Shown here: piece by piece, positions 32,054 to 42,787 of the stretch | How the letters are laid out: each line of letters starts with the position of its first letter | How positions within the stretch are numbered: position 1 is the first letter of the stretch | Source of the DNA: Anthostomella pinea | Lineage: Eukaryota > Ascomycota > Sordariomycetes > Xylariales > Xylariaceae | NCBI GenBank assembly: GCA_963556695.1 | Contig: CAUWAG010000019.1 | Coordinates: 868,001 to 932,000, forward strand | Length of the DNA stretch: 64,000 nucleotides | Direction: 5' to 3' | The notes under the pieces: generated by a model | Seen by the model: only the letters and a program-made list of their open reading frames with translations | Database searches by the model: none | What the model was told of the DNA's origin: nothing | Translations under genes and position numbers: made by a program

Positions 32054-34066
32054 ATGGCGGACGTCGAAGAGCCAAAGTTGAATTCCCTTGCGGATCGCAT
32101 CGCCGCTCTAAATCAGCAAAAGAACTTCTCTACACCACCACCGGGCGGCAAACGCCCTCCTCCACCACCGCCGCCGGGCAAGGCTGCGGCTGCCCCCGCG
32201 AGTGTACGGTCGACTACGAATGGTGCCGACCTCCAAAAAAGCCCCAAGATACCTGCGCGCCCGCAGAGAAGGGAACCGCCGCCCGTCCTCCCCCAACGAA
32301 CCAAAACTTCGGATTCGACCATCGAGAGTCGTCCGAACCTCCCAGGCCGAATAGCTCCTCCGCCGCTCCCAGGCCGCAAAGACTCGGGTGTACCGTCGCC
32401 TGCTCTGCCACCTCGAAGACCCTCGACACAGCAGCTTACCAATAGGAGGGGCTCAAATGCGTCTGAGTTGTCTCAGATCTCGACAATCTCGAACCTGTCT
32501 CTAGCGCCCATCTCATCCCGCACGAGCACCACTTCGACCGAAACACAATACCCCCCGAGGAGGGTCCTTGCGCCATCGCTAGACCAGGCGAAACTACCGC
32601 CATTGCCACGTTCAAGAAAGGAGAGGGAAGCCCAAGCAGCCAAGGAAGCAGCAGAAAGGGAGAGGACTGAGGTCATCAAAGCTCCCCTCGTGTCTGCTCG
32701 ATCTGCTCCAGCAATACCCCAAATCGGCTCAGGAGACCGACCTGGCTTGCCACCAAGGTTGTCGTCAAGGCCCGGGCGGTCAACGGATCCTGCGGCGGAT
32801 GAAGCGTCTTATACTGGCCCGCGCCGTCTTCCACCACCGCCTTCTGCCTTCGTACGGCCCAACACGACCCTAGGATCATCGCAGAGACCTCCCTCTATTC
32901 CAACCAATAGAACGTCGGACAGCTCACCACCACCAGTTCCGGTCGCGTCCCGGCCGACATTCGATCAGATCAAAGCGGTCACGGTGCGCGCCGCTGAGAG
33001 CCAGGCTAAGTCGTGTTTGGTATGCAGAGACTTCTCTGGTCCTGACAGCGTTGCAGCGCAGTATCCTAACCATTCTCTCCCAAGACATGATCCTGTGGGG
33101 TATCTTGCCAATGTCCTCTGCGGGCCCTTCCCGTCCGCGACAGACAAAGCTCGGGCGATATTTACATGGTGCCACCACAACATAGCTTACAACGTGGAGG
33201 AGTTCTTCGCCAAGTGTATCAAGGGCCGCGATGTCAGCGAGACTATATTTCACGGCAAGGCCGTCTGCCAGGGGTACGCCGAGGTCTACCAGGCAATTGC
33301 CCAACGCGCAGGACTACAATGTGTTGTTGTCGGTGGGCACGGTAAGGGCTATGGGTACACCCCCCTTACTAAAGGCCAGGCGCCACCTCGGAAGGATCCT
33401 TCTGGTCACGCCTGGAACGCGGTATGCATCGACAACGGAGAATGGAAGCTCCTCGACGCATGTTGGGGCGCGGGCTCAGTCGGTGAACAGCAGTTTCACA
33501 AGAAGTTCAACCCAGAGATGTTTTGTCTGTCAAACGAACGCTTTGGGCTGAAACACTTCCCTCGTAACAAAACACACTTCTACCGCAACGACGGACGCGT
33601 CGTCAGCTGGGAGGAGTACATGATAGGCCCCGTCAACGGCGAGAGGGCGCAATGGTACGGCACGGGTACCGAAGAAGGCTTCTCCGAGTTCACGTTCAGC
33701 CCGGCCGAGAAGCACATCCCCGTGCACAGCGGCAAGACGGTGCGGTTCCAGTTCTCCAAGATCTGCGAGCACTGGGTCCCCGAGAAGCACGGCAAGGGAT
33801 CGGGCTACCTGCTGCTGATGAAGATCCACGGCACCGACGGCCGCAAGGAGGACCTCGTGACCTTCGAGACGGACGGCTTCTGGTGGTGGGCCGACATCCC
33901 CGCGCGCGACCTCGGGGCGCCCGGCCAGAAGGTCTTTCTGTATGCGCTGACGACGCTGAATAATCGCGACGCGCGGGGCGTGACGAAGGAGGAGTATTAT
34001 CGGGTCAAGGGCAGTGGCGGGTATAGCATGAGCTGGGCGATTTACTGCCAGTGGGAATTGGTGTAA
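32054..34066 (+). CDS. Proline-rich transglutaminase-core protein (kyphoskoliosis/Cyk3-like)
   Basis: A single exon of 670 aa starting at ATG 32054 (ATCATGGCG). The first 370 residues are disordered and rich in Pro, Arg and Ser, with PPPPPPP and several PPxLPxR/RxxPP repeats that could bind SH3 domains. The C-terminal half is a transglutaminase-like core with an apparently intact Cys-His-Asp triad: Cys405 in GKAVCQGYAEVY, His452 in PSGHAWNAV and Asp468 in LLDACWG. A further beta-rich domain reaches the end. Related fungal proteins (Cyk3) act in cytokinesis and carry an N-terminal SH3 domain; none is seen here. Role in septation or cell polarity is an inference. The gene ends about 200 bp before the AT-rich block. 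Confidence 0.75.
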   Translation: MADVEEPKLNSLADRIAALNQQKNFSTPPPGGKRPPPPPPPGKAAAAPASVRSTTNGADLQKSPKIPARPQRREPPPVLPQRTKTSDSTIESRPNLPGRIAPPPLPGRKDSGVPSPALPPRRPSTQQLTNRRGSNASELSQISTISNLSLAPISSRTSTTSTETQYPPRRVLAPSLDQAKLPPLPRSRKEREAQAAKEAAERERTEVIKAPLVSARSAPAIPQIGSGDRPGLPPRLSSRPGRSTDPAADEASYTGPRRLPPPPSAFVRPNTTLGSSQRPPSIPTNRTSDSSPPPVPVASRPTFDQIKAVTVRAAESQAKSCLVCRDFSGPDSVAAQYPNHSLPRHDPVGYLANVLCGPFPSATDKARAIFTWCHHNIAYNVEEFFAKCIKGRDVSETIFHGKAVCQGYAEVYQAIAQRAGLQCVVVGGHGKGYGYTPLTKGQAPPRKDPSGHAWNAVCIDNGEWKLLDACWGAGSVGEQQFHKKFNPEMFCLSNERFGLKHFPRNKTHFYRNDGRVVSWEEYMIGPVNGERAQWYGTGTEEGFSEFTFSPAEKHIPVHSGKTVRFQFSKICEHWVPEKHGKGSGYLLLMKIHGTDGRKEDLVTFETDGFWWWADIPARDLGAPGQKVFLYALTTLNNRDARGVTKEEYYRVKGSGGYSMSWAIYCQWELV

Positions 34067-34739
34067 CGAGCTCTGACTCGAACCGGGTCAAGTCTGGCAT
34101 AGGGGTCTTTGTGGTTTTATTGATGGGGGACAGGGCGGATGAAAGCTTAATGGATTGGAGGTCTTGGTGCTGGTCACGGAGGGTATATAGGCATAAACTG
34201 GTATGGGACCTGCGGTGTAATGACTCCCATGCATGCAATGATATCAATTTTAGACTTTGAACGATGTGCTGGGGTACCCAGTCTGCAAATCTGCAATAAC
34301 TTCACATCTAATAGATATATAACACTACTATTATTAAAATCTCATTTCCATTAACCGATGAAAGCTTAATATAAAGCTATAAAATTAAATTAATAAAAAA
34401 TCATTTACGCGTTTCATTAACGTAATAACAATATATAAAATTAAAAGGTTTTCATCGAGGGTTTTTTTTTAATAGGTCATAAGTTTTAATTAATTGGTTT
34501 TCAAATTTTGTATACTACCAATTTATACTTTAATTTATATTATATAAGATTAATCAAAAATTTTACAGTGTTTAACCGATTGTTTTTATAAGTTTTGATT
34601 CATAAAGTCTAAACGTTTTAAATAAAAATAACAGACTTTTTTAATAATAATATAAAGTTATAAAACATAATAATTATATAATAAATTTAAAAATAAATAA
34701 ACATAAAAGCTTAATAAATTACGGCTCTTAAAACATTAT

Positions 34740-34855
34740 ATAAAGTTATTTTAATTAAATACTTTTTTATAAAGTTATTTTAATTAAATACTTTTTTATA
34801 AAGTTATTTTAATTAAATACTTTTTTATAAAGTTATTTTAATTAAATACTTTTTT
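34740..34855. repeat. 29-bp tandem repeat, 4 copies
   Basis: Four essentially identical 29-bp units begin at 34740, 34769, 34798 and 34827 (each starting ATAAAGTTATTTTAATTAAA), with a partial fifth. Near-identity in a region otherwise eroded suggests recent expansion. Confidence 0.9.
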
Positions 34856-34890
34856 ATAAAGTAATTAATTAAGTTTATATTATAAATAAA

Positions 34891-35093
34891 TGTCAGATGT
34901 TAGATCCCAGATATGGTGCCCTTAGGTGCAGTACCCACTAGGGGGCTGTCAAGGGAACAGTGGATCCACCTTGGCATGGTGCAGTATAGTATTTAGCTGT
35001 AGATTAGCCCTGCCGAGCATACTTGAGAATGACAACAACATTTGCAGCGACCGCTCACACCTCCAAGGCTTGTAACCCTTCTAGAACCTCACA
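34891..35093 (+). repeat. Probable solo LTR (203 bp), GC-rich island A
   Basis: Starts TGTCAGATG and ends CCTCACA. Flanking 5-mers are ATAAA and ATAAG, which differ by one G-to-A change and could be an eroded target duplication. It has normal composition inside AT-rich DNA. Family unknown; orientation is assumed. Confidence 0.5.
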
Positions 35094-35976
35094 ATAAGGC
35101 ATATTCATTTATACTTAGTGCGTTTTTCATATAAAATTATGTAAACTTTCGATTCATATAAGATTAAAACTATTATTATTATGTTAAAAAAGCTTACAGC
35201 TTTTGAAAAGCTAATATCTATGAAATAATTAAATTAATCCGGTAAATACATAAATAATGAATAGCTTTTAAGATATTATCTTGTAAATTTATATAGAGTT
35301 ATAATATAACATTAAAAATATTTAATGTTCATAAGTCAAAAAGTATTATTTTAATTTAACTTAAGCTTTTAAAAAGGCAGTTAGTTATAAAAATATCTAA
35401 TCAATTTTTAAAAATATTTAATATATTATTAAAACAAAACTTAATTATAAAAATCTTTCAAAGGTTTTTAAATTTTTTAAATTTTTTGTTTATATTTATA
35501 TATTCTCAAAACTTATTATAAAACGACTTAAACTGATCGTTATAAAATTAAAAATTCGTACAGTTTTATAATTTTAATTAATAACTTTATTATAAGGTTT
35601 AGCTATTTTTTTCAATTTTTTATGCTTCAATTCATACTAAATACAATGTTTTTAGCTTTTAATTATAAAGGTTTTAAATTTTATACTTTTATAATGCGCG
35701 TTTTGGGCTTGTTGTATGAGATGTTTTTATATTTATGCCAGGATAAAATTTATTATAATAAACCTATATACTTTAAAAAAGAAATTACGGCAGAATAACT
35801 TAAATATAACTATAGCTTTATATTTATAATTATATTATATTAGAAGAAACTAGTTGATCTTTAATTGATTCATTATATAATTGAAAGTAAAGCATATAAA
35901 AGTCACTTTTCCTGTTATTATTTAACGAACTAAGAAACATTTATCGCTTTTATATTTGTTTGTAAATAACGACGCC

Positions 35977-36470
35977 TGTTACGAACCAACAAATACTACG
36001 GCCTGTTGGAGGACCAAGGGGAGTACACCAAGAACCAATGGAATCAGAAGCCAGGAACGGAACAATGGGTATTACGGATTACATAACAAACGGTCATGTG
36101 ACGGATCACTGGATCATGGAGTGAGCCTGCGAGGATCACTGGATCAGGGAGTGAGCCAGTGAGCATCACTCTGGGACAAGGTGATCCTACTCCATCAGTG
36201 AAGGAGAGATTAGATATATAAGGACAGACATTTCCCAACTAGATAGATAGACAGTCTCTACCTCAGTGATCAATCTAAGCATCTTAGCCAACCCTAAGAT
36301 GGGAGAAATCTCCTGACGACTTGACTATGCAGTGAACCCAGTTCAGACCAAGCCCCAGCATCTGAGTGTCTTCTAGTTGACGGAAGCCTCTATCGTCTTT
36401 TGTGTTGACTTATCTCAGAACATAAACCCTATAGAACCCTTTAGCCTTATAGGTTAGACGGCTCGTAACA
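35977..36470 (+). repeat. Solo LTR (494 bp), island B
   Basis: Perfect terminal inverted repeat TGTTACGA...TCGTAACA with TG...CA ends. A 29-30-bp internal repeat (GGATCACTGGATCA units near 36104-36163) and TATATAAGG box-like sequence near 36216 are present. The flanking 5-mers ACGCC and ACAAA do not match. Confidence 0.7.
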
Positions 36471-37328
36471 ACAAACTCGATAAGGTCAATAAATATTAAT
36501 AATTTGTAATAAATATATATAAAATAACGAGTTGTACAATATGTTGAAAATTGTTAAATAACAATAAAAATAGTTTGTATATAATAACAAATTAAATTTA
36601 AACCAATTTAAGATAAGTTATAGTAAACAACATATTAGTGTATAAAATTACTTTGAGTGTAGAATTTAGGTTTTAAATTAGAAAAGAGATTAAATTAGTC
36701 AATAGTATATAATATTTAAATATGTATAATATATTTAGAATAATCAATTTAAACCTAATATAATAAATATTAGATTCTCTTTAAATTTTATTATAATTTT
36801 TATTACTTTCTGTAAAACCTTGAATAAAACCGCTCAAAAAAACTGGAAAATTTATAGCCTTAAAAATATAAAATAAAACGGAGCAACTAATTGGGCTATG
36901 TTTTGAATTGTACCAGAAAGCTTATTAAAAATAATTATTAAGCCGATTTACTATTTACTTCATATTAAATAAGCATTATTTTTAATCGAATAACTTAGTT
37001 ATCCTAAACAATAAACTCTTATACCTTTAAAGGTTAAAAGCCTTTTTGATGCATAGCGCAACAAGTTCAACGATAGCTTAAAATTAACCGGTTACAGCTT
37101 TTACAACTTAATATAACCTTATATAAAGCCTTATATTTAATTATATCTTAATAATAAAAATAAACTTAGAATGCCATTATAACCGATTTAATCCGGGTTT
37201 CTTTATAAGCGCGGCTTATTTAATTAAATAAAGACTTTATAATATCAAAATAAATATAAGAGAAATAAAAAATAAATAAATAAATAAAAACCGAATATTT
37301 TACAACTAAAACTTAAATATATAGCCGG

Positions 37329-37555
37329 TGTCACGACCAGATCAAGGCATTGAGGCGAACTCAGTCCATTGGGTGCTATAGACGAAGATTCTAAGCTAAA
37401 GAGAAAAGGAAAGAAATGACCAACAACGCATTGCAAAAAGCGCGACCAAGTCCAGGAGCAGGTGGAGCTCTGCTTGTGCCTGATCCCCACAGCCAGCTTC
37501 CGATTGGCTACCACAGTCCTGGCAGTTGAGGGCTGCTTGGGAGCAGGTCCTCACA
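37329..37555 (+). repeat. Solo LTR (227 bp) with perfect 5-bp target duplication, island C
   Basis: Begins TGTCACGACC and ends GGTCCTCACA (8 of 10 bases pair as inverted ends). Both flanks are GCCGG (37324-37328 and 37556-37560). Orientation is not certain. Confidence 0.75.
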
Positions 37556-37813
37556 GCCGGCATGTTTATTAAAATATTTAGGACTTTTGAGATTTTATAT
37601 AAAAATCAAATACAACTTTATTATTTAAGAAAAGCCTAACAATAAAAAAGAAAAAAGCAAGTAAATCTATTAGCTTTATAATAAGCTAGTAATAGTCAAA
37701 GCCGATTTCTTACTTTTTAAAAATTTAACTTAGTTCATAAAGTGGCTTAATATCATCTTTTAGCCAGCTATAACTCGAATAAAAATAGGGTAATAAGGTT
37801 AAAAGGCTTGATA

Positions 37814-38060
37814 TGTGACGTTCGGTATGTTTGAATAGGACATAAAAGCCTTTGTTTACTATGTATGTATAACTATCTCTAGCTGAAGAGGAAAAAGAAG
37901 ATCGAGCGGCACAGCAAAATCTGGTGGGCAACTAGATAAGTGTGTCCGCCCCACCATTTAAAGACCTAGTGGGTCTGAGACAACCAGCCGTCTAGGAGGT
38001 CACGTGCTGTCACGTGATCCCAGGACCATTACCGATGGTAGCGACGTAGCAACCATCACA
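37814..38060 (-). repeat. Solo LTR (247 bp), same family as 4099-4340, island D
   Basis: Read on the minus strand it starts TGTGATGGTT and ends CGTCACA. It shares with the LTRs at 4099 and 38772 the start, a pair of CACGTG palindromes (38001 and 38011 on the plus strand), a TGCCCACCA segment and the GATCTTCTTTTTC segment. It is more diverged than those two. No matching target duplication (TGATA and TAAAC). Confidence 0.65.
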
Positions 38061-38499
38061 TAAACTATATAAAAAGCGTTAATATATACAAGCGTAAATA
38101 TAATATAAGCAGTAAATATTTAGCTTAATAATTATATTACGGATATTTTATAAAAGTATATTAAATAAAGCTAATAATACGGTATAAAAGTCTCCGTTTA
38201 TCTGTAGTAAATTTCTTATAATAACAAAATTATAATATTTTTATTTTATCGCCTTTTTACAAGTAAAAATATTAAATATTTGATTGATAACCTTTGTTAA
38301 TACCATTATATTTTTCGATTTAATGTAGCTTATTTCTTTATATTAATCTCTTTTAGCTAAGATGAAAATTAATTATTTAATAATAATAAAATCAATTGTA
38401 ATATAGTTGTTAAATTACTTTAAAACCGGATGCTATAAAAGGTAAAAGCCTTATCAAATAAGACTTTATAAAGTTAAACGCTTTTTAATTACAATTCGT

Positions 38500-39450
38500 G
38501 ATTTTAAATATGTTAAGTATAAAAATCATAATCCCTTTTAATTAATCCTTTAATCGAAGCATTTTAAAAAAAGAAACTATCATTCTTTTTAATTAAAATC
38601 TTTAATTTTAAACTAAAAAACTACTACCCTTTTTAAATATATATCTTAATTTTAAGCTGAAAAACTACCATTACTTTTAATTAAAACCCCTAATTTGAAA
38701 TATTTTAAATAAATGAACTATTATTCCTTTTAATTAATTTCCTTACTTTTAAATAAAAATTTAGTACTTCTTGTGATAGTTCTACCATCCATCAGGTCTA
38801 GCGATGGTCCTTATAGTCCCCGGGTCACGTGACTGAGCACGTGACTGATCGGACGATAGGTTAATCCATGCCTTGGTGGGCCTGGTGGGAGACGACTGCC
38901 CACATCTAGCTGCCCACCAATTTGGGTGCATCTCCAGATCTTTCTTTTCTTTCAACCAGAGTTTGTTATACGTTAATAGTCAATAAAGGTCCCTGTATCA
39001 TTCCAATACATTTACGGAATCGTGACACTTCTTTTTTTTTTTAATCCTAATTTTAAACGAGGGGGTTATTATTTCAAAATCCTTATTTTCTAGCCTAAGA
39101 ACTAAAGCAACTATTACCCTTTCTACTCAAATTCCCTGATTTTAAACGAAAATACTACTATTCCTTTTAATCAAAGTCCGTAATTTTAGGTAAAAGGTTT
39201 ACCATTCCATTTAATTAATATTCTCGATTTTAAATATCAAGTCTACAGTCTTTTTTATTGAAAGTCTATAATTTAAAATGGAAAAACTATTACTCTTTTT
39301 GATTAAAACCCTTGATTTTAAATATATGTTTTCAAAAAAAACTATTCTTTCTTTTAATTAAAATCCCTGAATTTGTACAAAGATACCACTATCCGTTTTA
39401 ATCAAAAAAATTAGTCTTAAGTAAAGTAACCCTTTTTAATCAAAAGGATT
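38500..39450. repeat. Degenerate AT-rich minisatellite, units about 45-52 bp
   Basis: A motif of the form ACTACTATTCCTTTTAATTA, then AAATCCCTAATTTTAAA, recurs about every 45-52 bp on both sides of the solo LTR at 38772 (for example near 38576, 38621, 38665, 38717, then 39111, 39148, 39197, 39241, 39285, 39340 and 39385). Units are strongly diverged. The LTR inserted into the array. Confidence 0.6.
38772..39027 (+). repeat. Solo LTR (256 bp) with perfect 5-bp target duplication, island E
   Basis: TGTGATAG...TCGTGACA, closely similar to the LTR at 4099-4340. Flanks are CTTCT on both sides (38767-38771 and 39028-39032). CACGTG palindromes lie at 38826 and 38838. Formed by recombination between the two LTRs of a full element. 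Confidence 0.88.
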
Positions 39451-39599
39451 CGTTTTAATCGATAGTTACGTAAGCTAAAACCCTAGTTTCAATAGTGGGT
39501 AGGGAGCCTATTTTTGTATTAGATGTAGAGTTATTACGGATTTACAGATGTTCTACTCCCGTTTATTATACTTTGTTCTTAACCTTGCTTTTTTCGATG

Positions 39600-40832
39600 T
39601 AATGCGTGCATGGTAGATAGAAGAAGCTTGCAAATGGTAACCTGTATACTATGATTAAACGAATAGTGAAGCATTCATTTATTGGTTTACGTATGGCAAA
39701 CCTCGTTTAATGTTATAATTGATTTGTTTATTTCTCCTGCTAAGGCTATCACCACCCACTTCCCCGGCCTTATGATAATAGGAGATGAGCAGACCATCTT
39801 TAGTCCCGAGAAAAAGGGGGCGGCGGAGCTGGTCATAAGGCTATGTATCCATTGTATGTACACTGCACCCTCACAAGTCTCCGCATACCACCCGTCCAGC
39901 AAACAACTGTATTCACCGAATCTCAATAAGGATGATAGAATAAGCATTAGAAGTGGCGTATCAAACTACAGTTGCTTATTCCTGTCTGCTTATGTCAGTA
40001 TTTCCAGGTTTCCACGTGTGATCTGGAATCTTACTAAGTTTGATGCGTGTAAGGAGACTTGTAAGGGCTGAGTGTAACGAGGTAGAGAAGGAGCGTTGGC
40101 CTTTTTGTCTATCTACCCCTGGCCACCGGGATTAGAAGGCGTAGGCCCCGTTGTGAGAGGAATAGGGGTAGGGTTTGGAGATGGAGCATAAGACATGTAG
40201 GTGAAGTGGCCGTAGAATAGATGCGCTGGATACGGTGGCTGGAAGGGGGTTTGCCAGGGGTTCGCCGTCGGACAGCATCCTCGGTCGACTAAGCTGAATA
40301 CGTTATCAATAGACCACTAATTAGGTTGTCTTCTACAGACGATGACGAGGGCTGCACGTTTCTCACCCCTATGAATGATCATATAATGGCGTCTCGTGAT
40401 CCGACCTCAGTTTGTGACACGCAAACAGCAAACACCACAGCCGAGCCGCGTGAAAGATGAGATTGTCAACCAAGTCACATCGTGGTAAGACTTCCTGTTG
40501 AATGTGACTCACGGGTAGAATAAGTACCGATGAAGTTTGCTTCGTTCGCCGCCCTACGTGCGAATGCCGATATGTTGTTGAACGGGATACAATCCCGGCT
40601 GCCTCGTACTTGAGATCATCGAGTCTAGCACAGCCAGCTTCCGGCCTACTGGCAGCCTTGTCTTGACTATGCATCTTCGTAGAATAGCATAAGAAGGCAA
40701 CGAACGGCAGCGTCATGCGACTATGAGTGGTCTCTACTACAGACGACCAGTCCTCAGTTCTAGTTCGGGGGCGCTTCCGGCTCTAGGTTCAAGCTCGATT
40801 CTCCAGTTTCTCTTTGGGTATCGTGACTTACT
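39600..40832. other. Transition from AT block to gene-bearing DNA, no gene seen
   Basis: Composition returns to normal. The only open frames (39682-40071 on plus, 39947-39687 on minus) overlap each other and lack coding character. Confidence 0.5.
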
Positions 40833-41686
40833 ATGCATATCCTCAGCGTTCTGTCTACGGCTATCTTGGCCGTACTCGGCCTACCATTGGCAGCCGCTAT
40901 GCCCACCAATGGCACACAGCCCATACCGCACCCAAACTCGACAGCCCGCTATGGCATCTTCGATGAGAAGCAAGGCCACGTCCTCAGCGACTTGCCCTCC
41001 GAGTGCCGCTTCCAGAACCTAATAATTGGGTTCTGGTACTACGCTCTGCCGGCCTCGGGAGGCCACACGGCGTGCCTCGGCGGGCCGCACTACGACTTCC
41101 CGGGGGTACGTATAGAAACAGCCCATCACAAGACCCCGAGCCTTCCAGGTTTCGAGAACAAGCCTTGGTGTTCTCCTTCCTTCTTCATCTAGAGGTCTGC
41201 TATCCTGGTTTCAAGACGGGGTGTTAACCTACACGCAGTGGTACTGCAGCGAGACCTCATTCTGGCCTCCGGCGTACATCGACAGCATGGTGGCAGCAGT
41301 AACAGAACAGACGACCAAGGACGGGCAGTTCGAGGCGAGCGGGAACGGCCACTGGACCGTAAACTTCGACTGGTTCACGACGGCGATCCCGGACCGCGGG
41401 TTCACGGCGCAGGCCTTCGAGGACCTCGTCCGTAATCACCTGCAGCGCTGCGACGAGGCGCCGTATAGCTGTTGGAGGCAGCAGACTAAGTACTGGTACA
41501 GGGCGGACGGACAGGTGAGTGGGTGTGGATAGACGGATGGTGGCTGGCCCGAGAGCTGAGTTGATGCTCTTGGGTTGATTTGCGATGCGTTGGGCTGCTG
41601 CTGACTGACTGAATCTTGCGCAGGAGATGTATTTGACGTATGATATAGGAGGTTGGCTGGCGGGTGATTTCTGCCCACCCCTTTAA
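40833..41686 (+). CDS. Small secreted cysteine-containing protein (203 aa)
   Basis: Exons 40833-41105, 41239-41514 and 41624-41686 join in frame to 203 aa. Introns 133 and 109 bp. The first 22 residues (MHILSVLSTAILAVLGLPLA, then AA) form a clear signal peptide. The mature protein has six cysteines (in SECRF, TACLG, WYCSE, LQRCDE, YSCWR and DFCPP) and two NxT/NxS glycosylation sequons near the N-terminus. No known domain was recognised. Size, signal peptide and even cysteine number fit extracellular fungal proteins, including effector candidates. It is the first gene after the AT-rich repeat block. A function cannot be assigned from sequence. Confidence 0.75.
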
Positions 41687-42787
41687 GCATGTTTCAACAC
41701 ATTTGAAGGCGGTAAAGATGCAGATGGTAGTGGGATGATTGCCGGGATCTGGTCTTGTGAAAATAGGGGGCTGCTTGAGAGCAATACGGGTCTCATCAGG
41801 TTGGCAAGGAGCATACATGATGCAGGTATAACAGAACGCCATAGGGATTCGGTAGCACGTTAATTCCACGAGAGTACAGTGGTAGATGCCCAACTGCCAT
41901 GAGATTACGAGCTTGGGGGTATACAAGTGTTAGGATGTTGGCACCAGGTAGCCTCCAGCTTGTTGTAGCGTTACTGGAGGAGTGCTCAAAGACCGAACCG
42001 CTGAGAGTCGTATTCAAAGTACGCCCCGTCAAATCGCCGTTCGCTGCAAGAGGACATTCTGTACACGACGGCCGATATCATGCTGATCAACTATGGGTGG
42101 CAGATGTGGCAGACAAGTGAAGGTTGTAATGAATTTGCCTTTGTAACAGCCTGGGAGGCATGATGGTAAAGGCGGGATAACCATCGACAGCAACAACGGA
42201 ACTCGAACGGTATGCCTGCGATGAGGGAATAAAAAATACAAAAGCAAAGCCGGCTCCTACGAGCCAGTGAACTTAGATAAGCTAGATATATCTTCTTGTG
42301 TGAGTCAAGCTAGTTTGCCGAAAGGGGATTCTCTCAAAACTATATAACTGTCTTGCTCTTGGTTGAACTTCGGGATGCCGCGGTGCAGGTGCGGATGGGA
42401 AACGAAGGTTGACGTCATTTGCTTTTGTGCACCAGACCGGGCACGGGCAGTCTTGGCAGTATCTCCAAAACCGAGTCCGTTTTCGCAGCTCGCAGTGGGT
42501 ATCTTCACGACGGACTTCACCAAGACATCATAATCCGAGCCCTTTCTCATTTCGTGAGAGCGGCACAGGAGACGAGGGAGACGACATGCTGGCCAACTGG
42601 CAGCATACGGTGAGATTACCTAAGCCGAGCCTTTGGTCCTGTCTGTTGGTTGGTTGGGTGCATAGAACTTTAGCGCAGGATCAGCTTACACCTTATCTTA
42701 CACTGTCACTTACACTGTCACCAAGAGCTCCGCTTCACCCCAAAAGAAAAGAAACAAGTGCAAAAGGCACTGTTCTCATCCTCAACC
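41687..42787. other. Intergenic, no gene seen
   Basis: Short overlapping frames only. CACTGTCACTTACACTGTCACC, a short duplication, lies just upstream of the zinc transporter leader at about 42700-42722. Confidence 0.55.

Larger units (their letters stand above)
34260..39600. other. AT-rich, probably RIP-eroded repeat block with GC-rich LTR islands
   Basis: The sequence becomes overwhelmingly A/T, with no gene. It is made of degenerate TTTAATTAAA- and TATAAA-like strings. Tandem repeats occur at 34740 and 38500-39450. Five islands of normal composition interrupt it (34891-35093, 35977-36470, 37329-37555, 37814-38060 and 38772-39027), all LTR-like. Such AT blocks in fungi usually come from RIP of transposons and are heterochromatic. 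Confidence 0.75.

Noticed and set aside
34260..39600. Mitochondrial DNA insertion (numt) as source of the AT-rich block
   Set aside because: No mitochondrial gene or rRNA motif was recognised. The LTR islands and tandem repeats fit eroded transposons better.
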